A program made the position numbers and the translations under genes. The notes under the pieces are model-generated. The model worked only from the letters and a program-made list of their open reading frames with translations, ran no database searches and was not told the origin of the DNA. 64,000 nt of DNA from Hamiltosporidium tvaerminnensis. Its lineage: Eukaryota; Microsporidia; Dubosqiidae. The DNA lies in assembly GCA_022605425.2 (NCBI GenBank), contig JAKIMF020000001.1, positions 498,501 through 562,500 on the forward strand, given 5' to 3'. Of this stretch, positions 34,961 through 46,132 are shown piece by piece. Each line of letters opens with the position of its first letter. Positions within the stretch are counted from its first letter, which is position 1.

Positions 34961-37878
34961 ATATTTTCGACGTTCAATTTCATTTTTCTATGAGTCAAAA
35001 AAATTGTAAACCGAAACAAATGCTTATTTTTGCCTTCATAAAAGATTAATACATTAAAAAAAACTAGAACATAAATTTATATTTAGATATTGCTACAATC
35101 TGTTTTGGATACAGATAATGTTAAAAAAGATAATTAGAACGCTCTCATAGAACCCATATGAAATTTCGGATCTTTACATTGTATCTTTTCATCATAAACA
35201 TAACTTTATTCGTCGAAACGAATTAGGAATAATCTTCCATGAGAAAATAGAAAAAATCATTTGTAAATTAGAGTTAACCCAGCTACCAAAAACTCCTGTA
35301 AGAATTCAGAATGAAAATTTAAAAAAAAATTTGACAAAGAAAAATATGTATGTAATTTCTTTACTGCTGTATTTACGTTTTTAAATGCTTTTTTTAACGT
35401 TTTTAAACCGGGAACCTAGAAATTATTAATTTTAAGTATAACGAAGAAATTATCTAAAATAATTATCGCTTTATCACACCCACAAAAAGACTATATTTTC
35501 ATAAATCAATGATTATCTGCTTATTTTTTTGATTTGAAATTCGAATCGAATTTTGGCAATTATTTTAACCGCATTGAACCTAATCTATTTTTAATTTATA
35601 ATAATATATAGAGTCTATACTCCAATTTTAGATTTGAGATTAACTATCAGAGTCTCGTCTTATTTCTAACTGCTCATTAAATATAATTTTTTATAGTAGG
35701 AGATTTCCAATCTAAGTTTAATATTCGTATGTATATATCTAAAGACATGTAAATTTAGACACTTGATTTTTCATTATAGCAGCTGAAGCAGCCATATCTA
35801 AGTAGATTATCTTATGCTCGTTCAAATACTTCAAAAAATTTTCAGCTTCCACAATCTTATCCTTATCATGTACACTGCAAAATACATTTATATGCACAGA
35901 ATAATACAGAGATCATTGTGATCTGACCTGATATTCACTTTACTTAGCTAGTTTTATAAATCTCTAACACAGGTAAACTCATTATTTTAGAGCATTTATA
36001 ATTTAAAATGTAAAATTTTGCTATCTATTTGATAGATCAATTCCAAGTCTGAATATCTCTAAAATTTCACATGTGTTTTCTTCCTCATACTCAAATTCTG
36101 TTTTGATAAAATATTTTATTTCTGCAAGTATCTTTCATTATCATGGGCAACGCCAAATAGTGTTGTTTTTTTTTGACAACTATCATCATTTGTATAATCG
36201 AATAATCTCCCGACGACTCACATCGAAATGTTTAATTAGTTAAAAAAATTTAAAAACTACCAAGAGTGCTCCATTTAACATATGACTCTTTCTATTTGTT
36301 CATATATCTTAAAAAACCAATAATATTGAGTAGAACTGAACATGAAACACCTAGAAATATTCTATTCGGACAAAAAAATATCTAAACAAATATTATAATT
36401 TCTTTTTCCGAAGGCTGTATTTAGTATGAATATAACATAATAGATTTATTTTTTTCCTAAAGATTTCATTTTAAAAAAATGTAAATTAATCTGTTCAAAT
36501 TTCTTTTTCAAGTAATTTTACAGTAACATTAACAATTATATGATGAGATTAGGGCTTTTTTACTTTTCCTCTGTGCAACTTATTTGTATCCTTAATAATA
36601 CTTGTATAAAAAGAATTATTACTTGAATAGCTTCATGGAATTTAATACATTTTTAATTAAACGATTTGTAAATAAAAATTACTAGGAAGTTATAAGATAA
36701 ATAAATATCTTAATACATCATAGCTAAAAAGCAGAGTTTATTTTAATAAAAAAAGATTGTTCTCATCAATGAAGGACAACAAAAAACCAAATAAAAGTGA
36801 AGAAAATAGATGTGTGATCTTGATTGAGCAAAAAAAATAATTAGTTAGAACTACTTTATATTTTAACTTGGTAAAAATATGATAAATAAATATTTTTTGA
36901 AATTTTACTATGAAAATTCTCAAGAACGTCGAGAAATACGGATGTAAAAGACTTAAAAATATATACAATAGATATAATATGAGAGGTTATAAAAACCAGA
37001 TAATATAGCAAACAACTATAGCGAAATTAATAATGTTTAAATGGTAATCTAATGTATATAAAATATTTTGTTAAATGCAAAATTAAGCTCATAAAAACGA
37101 GCCTAGTAACTAGTTTAATCTAATCTACAATTCAAACAATCTAAACAGAAAACACATATTTGTACTTTTTCACTCACCAACTAAAAACATTCTATGAAAA
37201 GCTAGTAGAAAATATCGTTCTCTTTGCTTCTTGGTCAGTTATAACCTCGTTTTACACAAATACCGCATTTTCTACCTAGCAGAATCACCCATTTTTGGTA
37301 GAAGTAGCACACATGACAATGTATTAAGTATATTATAGGTTTAGATTCTTATAAACAATCATTGAGCATTTAAGTTGGGGTTACCAGTTTTTGCACTCAA
37401 ATTATCTGCTTTTGTTTGGGTCTCATGAATAAATACCTTTTTGTGCTTTTTGTATAATTTATAATTCTGAAAATTTGTTGCATGTGGCTTTTTTGTTGTT
37501 TGGCGCTGTTCTTCAGGGCATATAATTTACTCTGTGTTGTTTGAGTGTGTTTTTGAAAGGTGATATTTTACTTCATTCAGTTATTTAGGCATATCTGCAG
37601 CATAAACAGCCAGTCACTTGATATCATCAATGAACAAGCGATAATTGTAAAATGAGAAACGTGTCATTATGTATTGTCACTTTTGTGTATTTATCATTAA
37701 TTTTTCAGCTTAGAGGAGTCATAAACAAAAAAATGAAATGATAGACCATCTCTTGCTATATTTTTTTTTACTTTTGCTCTCGAAGTACTAAAAAAATTTT
37801 ATGAAATATAAATTAAAACGAATTCTAGAACTGTATTAATTTAAAATATGACTTAAAACTTAAAAAACTAAAATAAAT
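34961..37878. other. Long stretch without a recognisable gene
   Basis: Short ORFs only. A minus-strand fragment near 35,760-35,890 reads through about 50 codons with gene-like composition (KYLNEHKIIYLDMAASAA), but has no start or family match. No RNA gene or repeat is seen. Confidence 0.45.
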
Positions 37879-38583
37879 CTATTGACTTTCATCTCTGCCA
37901 TAAGAATATTCAGGTTTTAGTTCATAAGTATTTTTATGATCTTTCTTATTTAACATACCGATTTCAGAAATAAGTTCTTGAATATAGGCAACTGGTTGTC
38001 CAGTAAAATCTGCTAAATCCTTAACCGTCCAGAATTTATGTTTTTCAAATGCATTAAATAACATATCCATGACATGACTCTTATCCAGTCTCTCTCTTTT
38101 CTTATCCATCAACATTTTCTTACGTTTTCTTGCCATTGTTTCTAGTTCACTAATAGATCCTATACGTTCTCCAATCCTACCATCTTTATTAAAATCGATA
38201 ACTTGTGTCATTCTTTTAGGACCACTTGTAATTTCATTTCTGGTTTTTCGATATAAAATATATTCTTCATTTATAACTGGTCTCACAAAACATTCTGTTG
38301 TTACTTTGCCTTCAATTCCCGATGTATCCTTTTCACTCTTTAACATATACATTTGCTTATCTACTTCACTACGATCGAGATGAAACAAGGTCGGAAAACC
38401 AGAACCGCACACTTTTTCTGAAAATTTAATGTTAACAGAAGCAGGTTCGTTTTCTGTCGCCGAAGTAATTTCTAGTTCTCCTATGTCAATATCACCTTCC
38501 AATTCATGTAATCTTTCAGCTAAAAAATTTGGTACTTTTACTAACCAAACTGTAATTTCACTATTCTTAGTTTCTAGACGCAT
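37879..38583 (-). CDS. TFG2: TFIIF beta subunit (RAP30/TFG2-like)
   Basis: TFIIF binds RNA polymerase II and helps it enter the pre-initiation complex. The 234-residue protein begins with the dimerisation half, where VWLVKVPNFLAERLHELEG matches the RAP30 start. A linker with ECFVRPVINEEYILYRK follows. It ends with the winged-helix DNA-binding domain at about 167-228, with DKSHVMDMLFNAFEKHKFWT, VKDLADFTGQPVAYI and NTYELKPEY almost colinear with animal RAP30. Length is close to human RAP30 (249) and shorter than yeast Tfg2. The ATG at 38,583 has a CCC 5 bases upstream. Confidence 0.93.
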   Translation of the reverse strand: MRLETKNSEITVWLVKVPNFLAERLHELEGDIDIGELEITSATENEPASVNIKFSEKVCGSGFPTLFHLDRSEVDKQMYMLKSEKDTSGIEGKVTTECFVRPVINEEYILYRKTRNEITSGPKRMTQVIDFNKDGRIGERIGSISELETMARKRKKMLMDKKRERLDKSHVMDMLFNAFEKHKFWTVKDLADFTGQPVAYIQELISEIGMLNKKDHKNTYELKPEYSYGRDESQ

Positions 38584-38588
38584 TTAAA

Positions 38589-38591
38589 GGG
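38589..38591 (-). promoter_or_regulatory. CCC-like start signal of TFIIF-beta
   Basis: The minus strand reads CTTCCCTTTAAATG before the coding region. Confidence 0.5.
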
Positions 38592-39618
38592 AAGACTATA
38601 AATAAAAAGAAAAATTAAAGAAAGGAATATTTTTGAAAAATAAAATAAAAATGTTATGAGAAAGAAAAATAGAAAAGAAAAGGAGAAGAGATAGAATATA
38701 TATATAAAGAAGAAAAGAATTCTTTAGTAAAAATAGAAAAAGGAAGGGAAGAAAGAAATAGAAGACAAATATATTTAGAATATGAGACTAGTCAGAAAAC
38801 CACACCACCAATTGAAATGAATCAACCACTTCATCAACAGAGTTTTACACTCTTTATTCCGTGAAGGTAATGTGGTCATCTTTCGTCATCCTAGTCGTAT
38901 GTGCTGCAAATCATGTGATTTGGAATGCGAACCTACTATACAAACGATTCTGAATAGTATGACGCAAGGGTTTGGATTTTTTGGATTTTTATATTTTTTT
39001 TTAATTAAAATAGAAATGTGGTTTCATATAAATAACGGTAGATTATGAAATTTAGAAAAATTTAAAATTTATTTATGATTAAAAAATGAAGCGTTTTATT
39101 TGTTTCACAAAATTTTTACAAAATTACAAATCATACAGATTCAACAAAAAAATATCTGATCTCTAATTTCTTGATATACAACTTAATATTTTTTTATTTT
39201 ATTCTTTGGCTTTTAATCATTTATAAATTTCTATTCTAAATAATTACCAATTATAAAATCAAAAAAAAATCTATTCTTATATATAATCTCTTCTAGTAAT
39301 TTCTAAACTAACTGTTAATCTGCTTAGAAAAATACTTTAATAGCAATTTTTTTTTCCAAAAATCCGTAGAATTTAATTCTAATTTTGAATTCTATATTAT
39401 TTATTTGAGTTATATCATATATTAGTTATATATGATAGTAACTTTTTTACAATCTAAAGTCAAGCATTTAGATTATTTATTTCTTTCTGAAATTTTTTTC
39501 AGAATCAAATGTTTTATTATAAATCATTAAAAAAAATGACTGCAAAAAAATTTACCAATTGAATTGAAAATTCGTAAAAAATATAATTTTATTAAATAAA
39601 TTAAAAATCACGAATATT
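38592..39618. other. Intergenic region with a purine tract and a GC-richer patch
   Basis: From about 38,600 to 38,780 the plus strand is strongly purine-biased. At about 38,830-38,970 base composition is less AT-rich than the surroundings, and one plus frame is open for about 70 codons (LFREGNVVIFRHPSRMCC) without an early ATG. No tRNA fold could be made from the patch. The rest is AT-rich with nothing recognisable. Confidence 0.4.
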
Positions 39619-40680
39619 TCATTCTCTCCAAGTTACTTCTACACTATCAGTTCTAAATCTTTGAGTAACATCACATTCTTCTTTTAAAAATCTTTCACCG
39701 CTTTCATACATCAAATATCCCGTATATCCTATCATTGCACCATTATCAATACAATATCTTTCATCCATACATCCAAGCTTACCGTTTCTATCTTTAAGCA
39801 TCTGTGCCATCATTTCCTGTAATCTTATATTGCATCCAACACCACCAACTATTAAAACTTCATTACAGCCTATAAAAGATAAAGCTCTTTCTGTTATTTC
39901 TACCAAAGCAGAAAATACCGTTTCTTGTATCGAATAGCACATATCATTTACAAAACTGTCAAAATCTTCAGTCTTGCTTCGTTTTTTATTTTCAACTATT
40001 CCAATACAATGAGTCAAAATACCAGAAAAAGAAACATCCATTCCTTTAACAGAATATGGTAATTTAATATAATTATTTGATAGTTCTGCACGTTTCATTA
40101 TATTGTACCCAGGCGACGGATTATTAGGTAAATTCAAAACGCGCGCCATTCTATCTAAAAAACTTCCGACTGCAATATCAATCGTTTCTCCAAAGATTTT
40201 ATATCTTTTTGATTTTTTAATTACTTCACCGCTCTTTTCATCATAAATATTTTCACTTTTATAACTTATAAGTTGATTATTTCCACCACTGACATATAAA
40301 ATAACTGGGTTTATCATTTTTGTGATAAGTCTTCCCATTTCTATATGTGCTATACAATGATTAACCGGTATTAATGGTTTATCATATAAATATGCCAATG
40401 TTCTTGCAACAGTTGCACAAATAATAAGTGGGGCACTTATTCCTGGCCCACGTGTGTAACAAAAAATAGAAATTTCATTTAATGTAATATTTGCAACTTT
40501 TAAAGATTCTTCTAATAATGTTAGAATCTCTTTTCTGTGATGTACTCCTATTAATGATGGAATACAGCCTGTCTTATCGGGTGCATTGTATGTTCTACGT
40601 AGGTTTGAAAGTATTTTATCTTTGTAAAGTATACCGATTCCTAATTTATTACAAGATCCTTCTATTGCTAGAATATACAT
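39619..40680 (-). CDS. KAE1: KAE1/OSGEP-like tRNA threonylcarbamoyladenosine synthase subunit (KEOPS)
   Basis: KAE1 is the catalytic subunit of the KEOPS complex that makes t6A37 in ANN-decoding tRNAs. The protein has 353 residues from the ATG at 40,680. It opens MYILAIEGSCNKLGIGI (the ASKHA nucleotide-binding fold) and has the metal ligands His108 and His112 in NHCIAHIEMGR. The phosphate-binding VSGGNNQL is at 130-137, followed by GETIDIAVGSFLDR, LIVGGVGCN, DNGAMIGYTG and the typical terminus QRFRTDSVEVTWR. The absence of a long N-terminal extension favours the nuclear/cytosolic KAE1 over mitochondrial QRI7. An upstream in-frame TTG would add 8 residues but lies beyond the CCC signal. Confidence 0.95.
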   Translation of the reverse strand: MYILAIEGSCNKLGIGILYKDKILSNLRRTYNAPDKTGCIPSLIGVHHRKEILTLLEESLKVANITLNEISIFCYTRGPGISAPLIICATVARTLAYLYDKPLIPVNHCIAHIEMGRLITKMINPVILYVSGGNNQLISYKSENIYDEKSGEVIKKSKRYKIFGETIDIAVGSFLDRMARVLNLPNNPSPGYNIMKRAELSNNYIKLPYSVKGMDVSFSGILTHCIGIVENKKRSKTEDFDSFVNDMCYSIQETVFSALVEITERALSFIGCNEVLIVGGVGCNIRLQEMMAQMLKDRNGKLGCMDERYCIDNGAMIGYTGYLMYESGERFLKEECDVTQRFRTDSVEVTWRE

Positions 40681-40681
40681 A

Positions 40682-40684
40682 GGG
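40682..40684 (-). promoter_or_regulatory. CCC-like start signal of KAE1
   Basis: The minus strand reads AAGGACCCTATG, with CCC one base from the ATG. This decides the start at 40,680. Confidence 0.55.
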
Positions 40685-41830
40685 TCCTTTATAAAATCTT
40701 TCAATATCTTTTTTTAGTGTAAAAAATACATTTTCTGTCCGTTTTTTTAGTGAATAATTAAATTTTTAAATACTATTCGATGTTTTTTATTTGTGTTTTT
40801 TTTATATATGAAAAGGAAAAAAAATTTAAAAGATTGAAATAATCTTGAAACACACATGAGGCCAACTTTTTTTATTAAGTTTAGATATTAAGAGTTTTTT
40901 TATTCGATTCGTTATATTCGTGAGAATATTGATATAATAATGGCACATGAGGTGAATCTTTCTCTCATATTTATAGGTTAATAAATCAATAGGATTAGGT
41001 CTTTTACTAATGATATGTCTTTTGAATATACTGGTACTTTTTTTTGACTGTAGTTTTTTCCATAAGTATTTCGGAATAAAGAATTTTGCAGAGGAAACTC
41101 GACATGTAGATCATTTGAAGAAATACACGCGTTTAGAGTTGAAAAGCTTTGCCACAGAAATTAAATACAACCAGGCTTTCAGACTTACTTATTCCTGCCC
41201 GATTTTATTTCCTGGTGTCGAGAATGATCAAATTAACATTCTCTATTTGTTTCTTTTAATCGGCATAACTCGGATTATAAGAAATTGGCATATGGATCCA
41301 GCTTTGGTACATATCTCATCCGAATCTCAACAATTATTTTCAAACAATTCTAGCACTCATTACCAAACAGAAGGTTTTGAATGAGGTTAATCCTATCCCC
41401 ATCATAGTTTCCATACAATTGATCAAAACGCGATATTCTCATTCAATTATCATATAGAGGTATTCGCCATAAAAGATTGATATCCACATGCCAGATTATG
41501 AAGTGCAACCAATTTCAGGAAAGAAAAGGGTAAACTTATAACTAGTATATCAAAAGCGATTGTACTTTTCTACAACAAAACTTGAAAAGTCTAAATAGTA
41601 TTGAGTTGCGAAGTGAAAATGGCGTTTTGCAAATCTTGAATTTTCTAAAGAAAAGTAATTAAATTTCAACTATATGAGCATTAAAAAAATATAGAAAATG
41701 AAACAAAATCCTATCTTGCATCGATTAAATGCTTCCTCCAGGTAAAATATATAAATAAAGAAGATGTGATTAAAAAAACGAAAAAATTCTACAAACAATT
41801 TTTTTTTTAAAAATTGAAAACTAGATTTAA
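40685..41830. other. Gap between KAE1 and an RLE-type LINE fragment
   Basis: It holds the inverted TAAG-tailed repeat at 41,181-41,292. An ORF at 41,010-41,384 runs through that repeat and is therefore not credible as a gene. Nothing else is seen. Confidence 0.5.
41181..41292 (-). repeat. Dispersed repeat ending in TAAG units, inverted single-copy instance
   Basis: On the minus strand it reads TATAATCCGAGTTATG, GATTAAAAGAAAC, TTGATCATTCTCGACACCAG and ends GGAATAAGTAAGT. The first block matches the central copy at 33,600-33,765 and the last three match the arm copies. Confidence 0.7.
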
Positions 41831-42800
41831 GTATAAATGTCAGAAAAGATGAACCAATCGGTATTAAATGTTCTTAAGAATACCTCTAAAAAGAGAGCAT
41901 TGGTCTACGCGATAAAGAAGTATCTAATGTCTCTAGGATATAACCAATTCGAGAATGTTAAGGAAAGTATAGACATATTTATTAGTCAGTCGCATAGCTT
42001 GTAAGCATTTAGCCACTCAATGTGAATAAATTTTAAGGCATAACTGTATAGATGATGCAATAAGGTTCTCTGATATTTATTTACTTCACATGAATGTATG
42101 AAGATTGAGGTCAGTCAGACATATTCAGAGTCTGTATGTGCAAGAAATCTTTTGAAATAAGTTTGCGAAATCTGTATTTCCATCAGAATAAGAATTGGTG
42201 TCAAAATTTAGACAATAGACCAGATATTTTTATTTAGGATGACGAATTAAACAAAATCATTTTCATCGATTTTGAAATCACTTCACAAAACTCTGTTCGA
42301 ATTTTTGGTTTCAAAAAACACAGGAAGTATGAATTGTTGGCATATTAGAAAAATATAATTTATAAATTACTGTTGATATGAATTACTATGTGATGAATTA
42401 TGAGGTATAGTTACGAAATAGCCTGTGATTCAAGGCAATAAATACCTGATACTTTTAGAAGAAAAATATTTTTACTGTCGAAACTCCAAAAAAAGACTGT
42501 CAAACTATTTATTTTGATAGAATAAAAGAGCTCTGGAGTCACGACAAATGCTTATAAGCGTTAGAAAGGCACACAAATATATCATAGTAGGGAAATGAAT
42601 AGATGAACGATTCTTAGGTATCTATGTTTAAGTAAAATGTTTTGCAAACTGTATTGGAAAATAAATTCAATTAAAGAACAACTTTTGCGTGTAGATGAAA
42701 AGCTCGAAAATACCAGTCAAAGCAGAGATAAAAAAATGATCAAAAACAAAATAGCAAGTTAAAAGAGCGAGAAATAGATAAGAGAAAGAAAAAAAACAGA
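41831..42800 (+). mobile_element. Decayed 3' part of an RLE-type non-LTR retrotransposon
   Basis: Plus-strand frames give ALVYAIKKYLMSLGYN, a degraded Cys/His segment (CKHLATQCE), then NRPDIFI followed by IIFIDFEITSQ and KHRKYELLAY. The PD...D-x-E spacing is that of a restriction-like (PD-D/E-x-K) endonuclease located after the reverse transcriptase. Several stops interrupt it. It is a different copy from the one in the arms. Confidence 0.6.
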
Positions 42801-43278
42801 ATTGATTGAGTTTTATATTTGGTTAAAATTAAATTAAGATAGCTTATATTTAAAAATTATTCATTAAATTGGCAATTTTAACAGTAAATTTGGAACAAAT
42901 AAAGTTTATTCATTTTGAAATAAAATAATTATTATTTTTTTTGATTTCGACTTCCACTTTCAAAAATTAACTGACACCAATTTTTTTCGAATTTTCTTTA
43001 TTTTAAATAAATATTATTTTTTTTCAATTTGGTTTTCTGTGAATCAATTTAAAATAACTTAAAAGTATCACTCAGTAGTATTTCTAAAGAAATTAAACAT
43101 AATGTAAGATTTATAAAATATTGTTTCATTTATTTATGTACATTCCAGATGAAAATTTACTAAAATATTCATTCTTCTCTGCTATTAAAAAAATTTTTTT
43201 TAAAAAATGAATTGATGTCCGTTATTTCGTATGAATCAGAATGATTATTTTAAATAATTGAACTACCCAGTAATAGAA
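42801..43278. other. Right inner boundary of the inverted duplication
   Basis: Similarity with the left arm starts near 43,018, at TTTCAATTTGGTTTTC (matching the complement of the bases before 16,940), and runs on into CHL1. No gene lies here. Confidence 0.7.
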
Positions 43279-45227
43279 ATGACTTTAGAGGAATTAAAAG
43301 GTAATTTGTATGAAATTCAAAAAGATTTTATTGAGAAAGCAAAGTGTGTCATAGAAAACAATGAAATAGGTATTTTCTCAAGCCCGACTGGAACCGGTAA
43401 AACAATATCGCTTTTATTATCGGTTTATAACTATTTTATACCACCGAAAGAAGAATCCAATAAATATACGTATTTTGGTTTGAATTCAGAAAATAAAAAA
43501 CTTATGGAACAACTTTTTGGACAATCAGATAGAATAACCAAAGTATTTTATTGTTCAAGAACTCACACACAATTAAATCAAGCAATTAATGAATTGAAAA
43601 GATTTGATTCGAATGTAAATTCAATTATTTTGGGTTCGAGAAAACTTTACTGTGTAAATAAAAAAGTAAATAAAACAAATGTTGAATTAGAAATTATAAA
43701 TGAACAATGTAAAGCTTTGATTTCAAAAAACGATTGTGAATTTTATTGTAATTTTGAATCACAAAACGAAACTGATATTATTGATATTGAAGAATTAATA
43801 AAAAAAGGAAAAGAAAAAAAGTTTTGTCCATACTATTTTGCCAAAATATATTCTAAAAAATGTGAGATTGTTTTTCTTCCTTATACGGTACTTTTTAGTA
43901 AAGAGGGTCGTAGAAGTGCAAATATTGATATTTCAGATTCGATTATAATTGTAGATGAAGCGCATAATATTTATGAATCTGTAATACAAATGAATACTGT
44001 AACGATTTCTTTTGAAATTGTAAAAAAGTATTTTAAAGCTTTTGAAGATTATTATTTGAAATATGAAAGCAGGAATGAGTGAAGTAAATTTGAAAAGAAT
44101 TAAAAATATTTGTGAAATTTTAGAGAAAATTTGGAAATTTCATGAAAACTTTGCAAATAATTTAGAAACGAAAACAGGAATCTTCTAGTCAAGAAAAAAA
44201 CGAAGAATGCATTGTTGTAAATGATTTTTTAATAAAATCTCGCCTTCATAATTACAATTTATTGGAATTAGAAGAATATTTACATAACTCGGGAATAGCT
44301 TATAAATTAGAAGGATTTAATACAAATTTGCATCTTCAGCTTTTCAATATTACGAAATTTTTAGTTTTATTAATAATGAGTGATTGTCATGGAAGAATTT
44401 TTTATGACAATAAAAAAATAAGATTTACTCCGTTGGATCCTAAAATATATTTTGAAGATATTTTTGTTTGTAAATCATTGATTCTAGCAGGAGGTACTAT
44501 GGAACCGATCGATAATCTTTTAAATTTATTTAAAGAAAGAACAGTCAAATATTATTATTATGATTCAATTTGTACAAATTTTATAAGTTTTATTTTATCT
44601 ACAGGACCTTCGAACAAAGAAATAAAATTAAATTATAAAACAAGAGAATCTCCTGAAATTTTAAAAGATATTGTTTATACAATTTTTAATTTATCAAATA
44701 CCGTAAAAAAAGGTGGAATTATTTGTTTTTTACCTTCAAAATATTATTTAAAAATTCTCAAAGAAACAATAATAAATTTAGAAAAAAATAATTTTAAATT
44801 TATTAAGAAAATATTATATGATGATACGAGTTCATTTTTAGAATTTAAAAATTTAATTTTTGAAGAATCTGTTATTTTTTTTTCTGTAATGGGAGGTAAA
44901 ATGAGTGAAGGTATAAATTTTAATGATTATCTTTGTAGATTATTAATTATAATTGGTATACCTTATCCAACAGTTAATACTGAATTAAAAGAAAGAATCA
45001 AATACCATGGAAATGATTATTCGACACTAATAGCAATGAAAACTGTTAATCAAGCATTAGGAAGGGCACTTAGACATAAAACTGATTATGCAAGTATTGT
45101 ATTGATAGATTCAAGATATAATAATTTGATAAGTAAAATATCCCCATGGATTGCAAGAAAAACTAGAAAATGTAAATTTATTCAAATTTTAAGTGAAATC
45201 AAACATTTTTTAAACAAAAATTTATAA
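43279..45227 (+). pseudogene. CHL1: CHL1/DDX11-like helicase, right copy broken by two one-base insertions
   Basis: Compared with the intact left copy there is an extra G at 44,072/44,073 (GCAGGAATGAG against GCAGAATGAG) and another at 44,177/44,178 (ACAGGAATCTT against ACAGAATCTT). The first frame ends at 44,082, soon after the DEAH box, and the rest is open only from about 44,262 in a frame two bases off. Walker A, the iron-sulphur cysteines and motifs V and VI are otherwise preserved. Few substitutions are seen (Glu to Lys and Gly to Glu around 44,100-44,130, Val to Ile near 44,855). It is therefore either a very young pseudogene or an intact gene with two sequencing errors. Confidence 0.85.
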
Positions 45228-45439
45228 ATTTTAAATTCAAATCTATAATTTATTCGTTTATTTTGCAGAATAGAACATCATTTTGATTAAATGTTAAATA
45301 TTTATTTTAATCAGAAATTTCAATTTGTAAACAGAAAATGATTTTCATTTCACCTTTGAATATATATTTTCAAATTAAAAATTATTTCCTTTGTTATTAA
45401 ATAGTTGTTTAAATCCCAAAATTTTTTAATAAATGAATT

Positions 45440-46075
45440 TTATTTCTCTTTTAAATATTTGTTTAAATCTAAATTTATATTTTTCTGATTAAAGAAACCA
45501 TCTTCTTCTTTTATAAATGACATTGATATTGATGGTCCTATTTCTTCTAAAATAATTTTTATTGAATCTTTTTCTTCTTTTTTAATAAAATAATGTCTAA
45601 AATATATTATTTTATTCTCGAAATGTAAATGAATATTTCTAAGAATATTTTCATCTTTTATTTCATTTTTAAAAAATTCAAAATTTTTAAAAATATTCTG
45701 TTCATAACAGTCATCACCACTGAATGTAACGATAGGATCTTTTTTAAACCATTTTTGTGAAAGGCATTTATTTATTTCAAAAATATTTTTAAAATTTTCT
45801 ATTTTGAAGAAATATGTTGGGCCATGATGTAAATAATTTGAAATTCTTAATAATATTTCACCGTTTTTTTCAGTAAAAACAAAAAAATGTGAGAGAAAAA
45901 ATTGATGAATAATTGGAATATATTTTTCAATTAAATCATTATTATGTTCTTGAATTTTTAATGCTACGTGTGGTTCAAAAACTTTTCTTAAATCAGTAAT
46001 TAATTGTTTTACATTTTTAGTAACTTTTCCTATTCTAATTACCAGTTTATTTTTATTTTCTTCTAATTCTTTCAT
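45440..46075 (-). CDS. SSF1: SSF1/PPAN-like Brix-domain ribosome assembly factor, right copy
   Basis: It is identical in layout to the left copy, with 211 residues from the ATG at 46,075 and CCC (46,076-46,078 on the minus strand) directly in front. The one replacement I noticed is Leu to Phe, giving FKNFEFF. Brix hallmarks RIGKVTKNVKQLITDLRK and HHGPTYFFKI are retained. The frame is intact, so both copies may be expressed. Confidence 0.85.
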   Translation of the reverse strand: MKELEENKNKLVIRIGKVTKNVKQLITDLRKVFEPHVALKIQEHNNDLIEKYIPIIHQFFLSHFFVFTEKNGEILLRISNYLHHGPTYFFKIENFKNIFEINKCLSQKWFKKDPIVTFSGDDCYEQNIFKNFEFFKNEIKDENILRNIHLHFENKIIYFRHYFIKKEEKDSIKIILEEIGPSISMSFIKEEDGFFNQKNINLDLNKYLKEK

Positions 46076-46120
46076 GGGATTGTACCAGATTAAAAATTTA
46101 TATAAAAAACGGTTAGAAAT

Positions 46121-46124
46121 CCCC
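46121..46124 (+). promoter_or_regulatory. CCC-like start signal of right-copy TRM112
   Basis: CCCC lies 8 bases before the ATG at 46,133, the same arrangement as in the left arm. Confidence 0.5.
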
Positions 46125-46132
46125 ATTTTAAG

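Noticed and set aside
35760-35890. Minus-strand gene fragment with KYLNEHKIIYLDMAASAA
   Set aside because: About 50 codons with no start, no family and no neighbouring continuation.
38830-38970. Possible tRNA (a GGTTCGCATTCC block on the minus strand)
   Set aside because: The flanking bases do not form a T-stem or an acceptor stem.
41010-41384. ORF of 124 codons after KAE1
   Set aside because: It runs antisense through the TAAG-tailed dispersed repeat, has no family features and no CCC signal.
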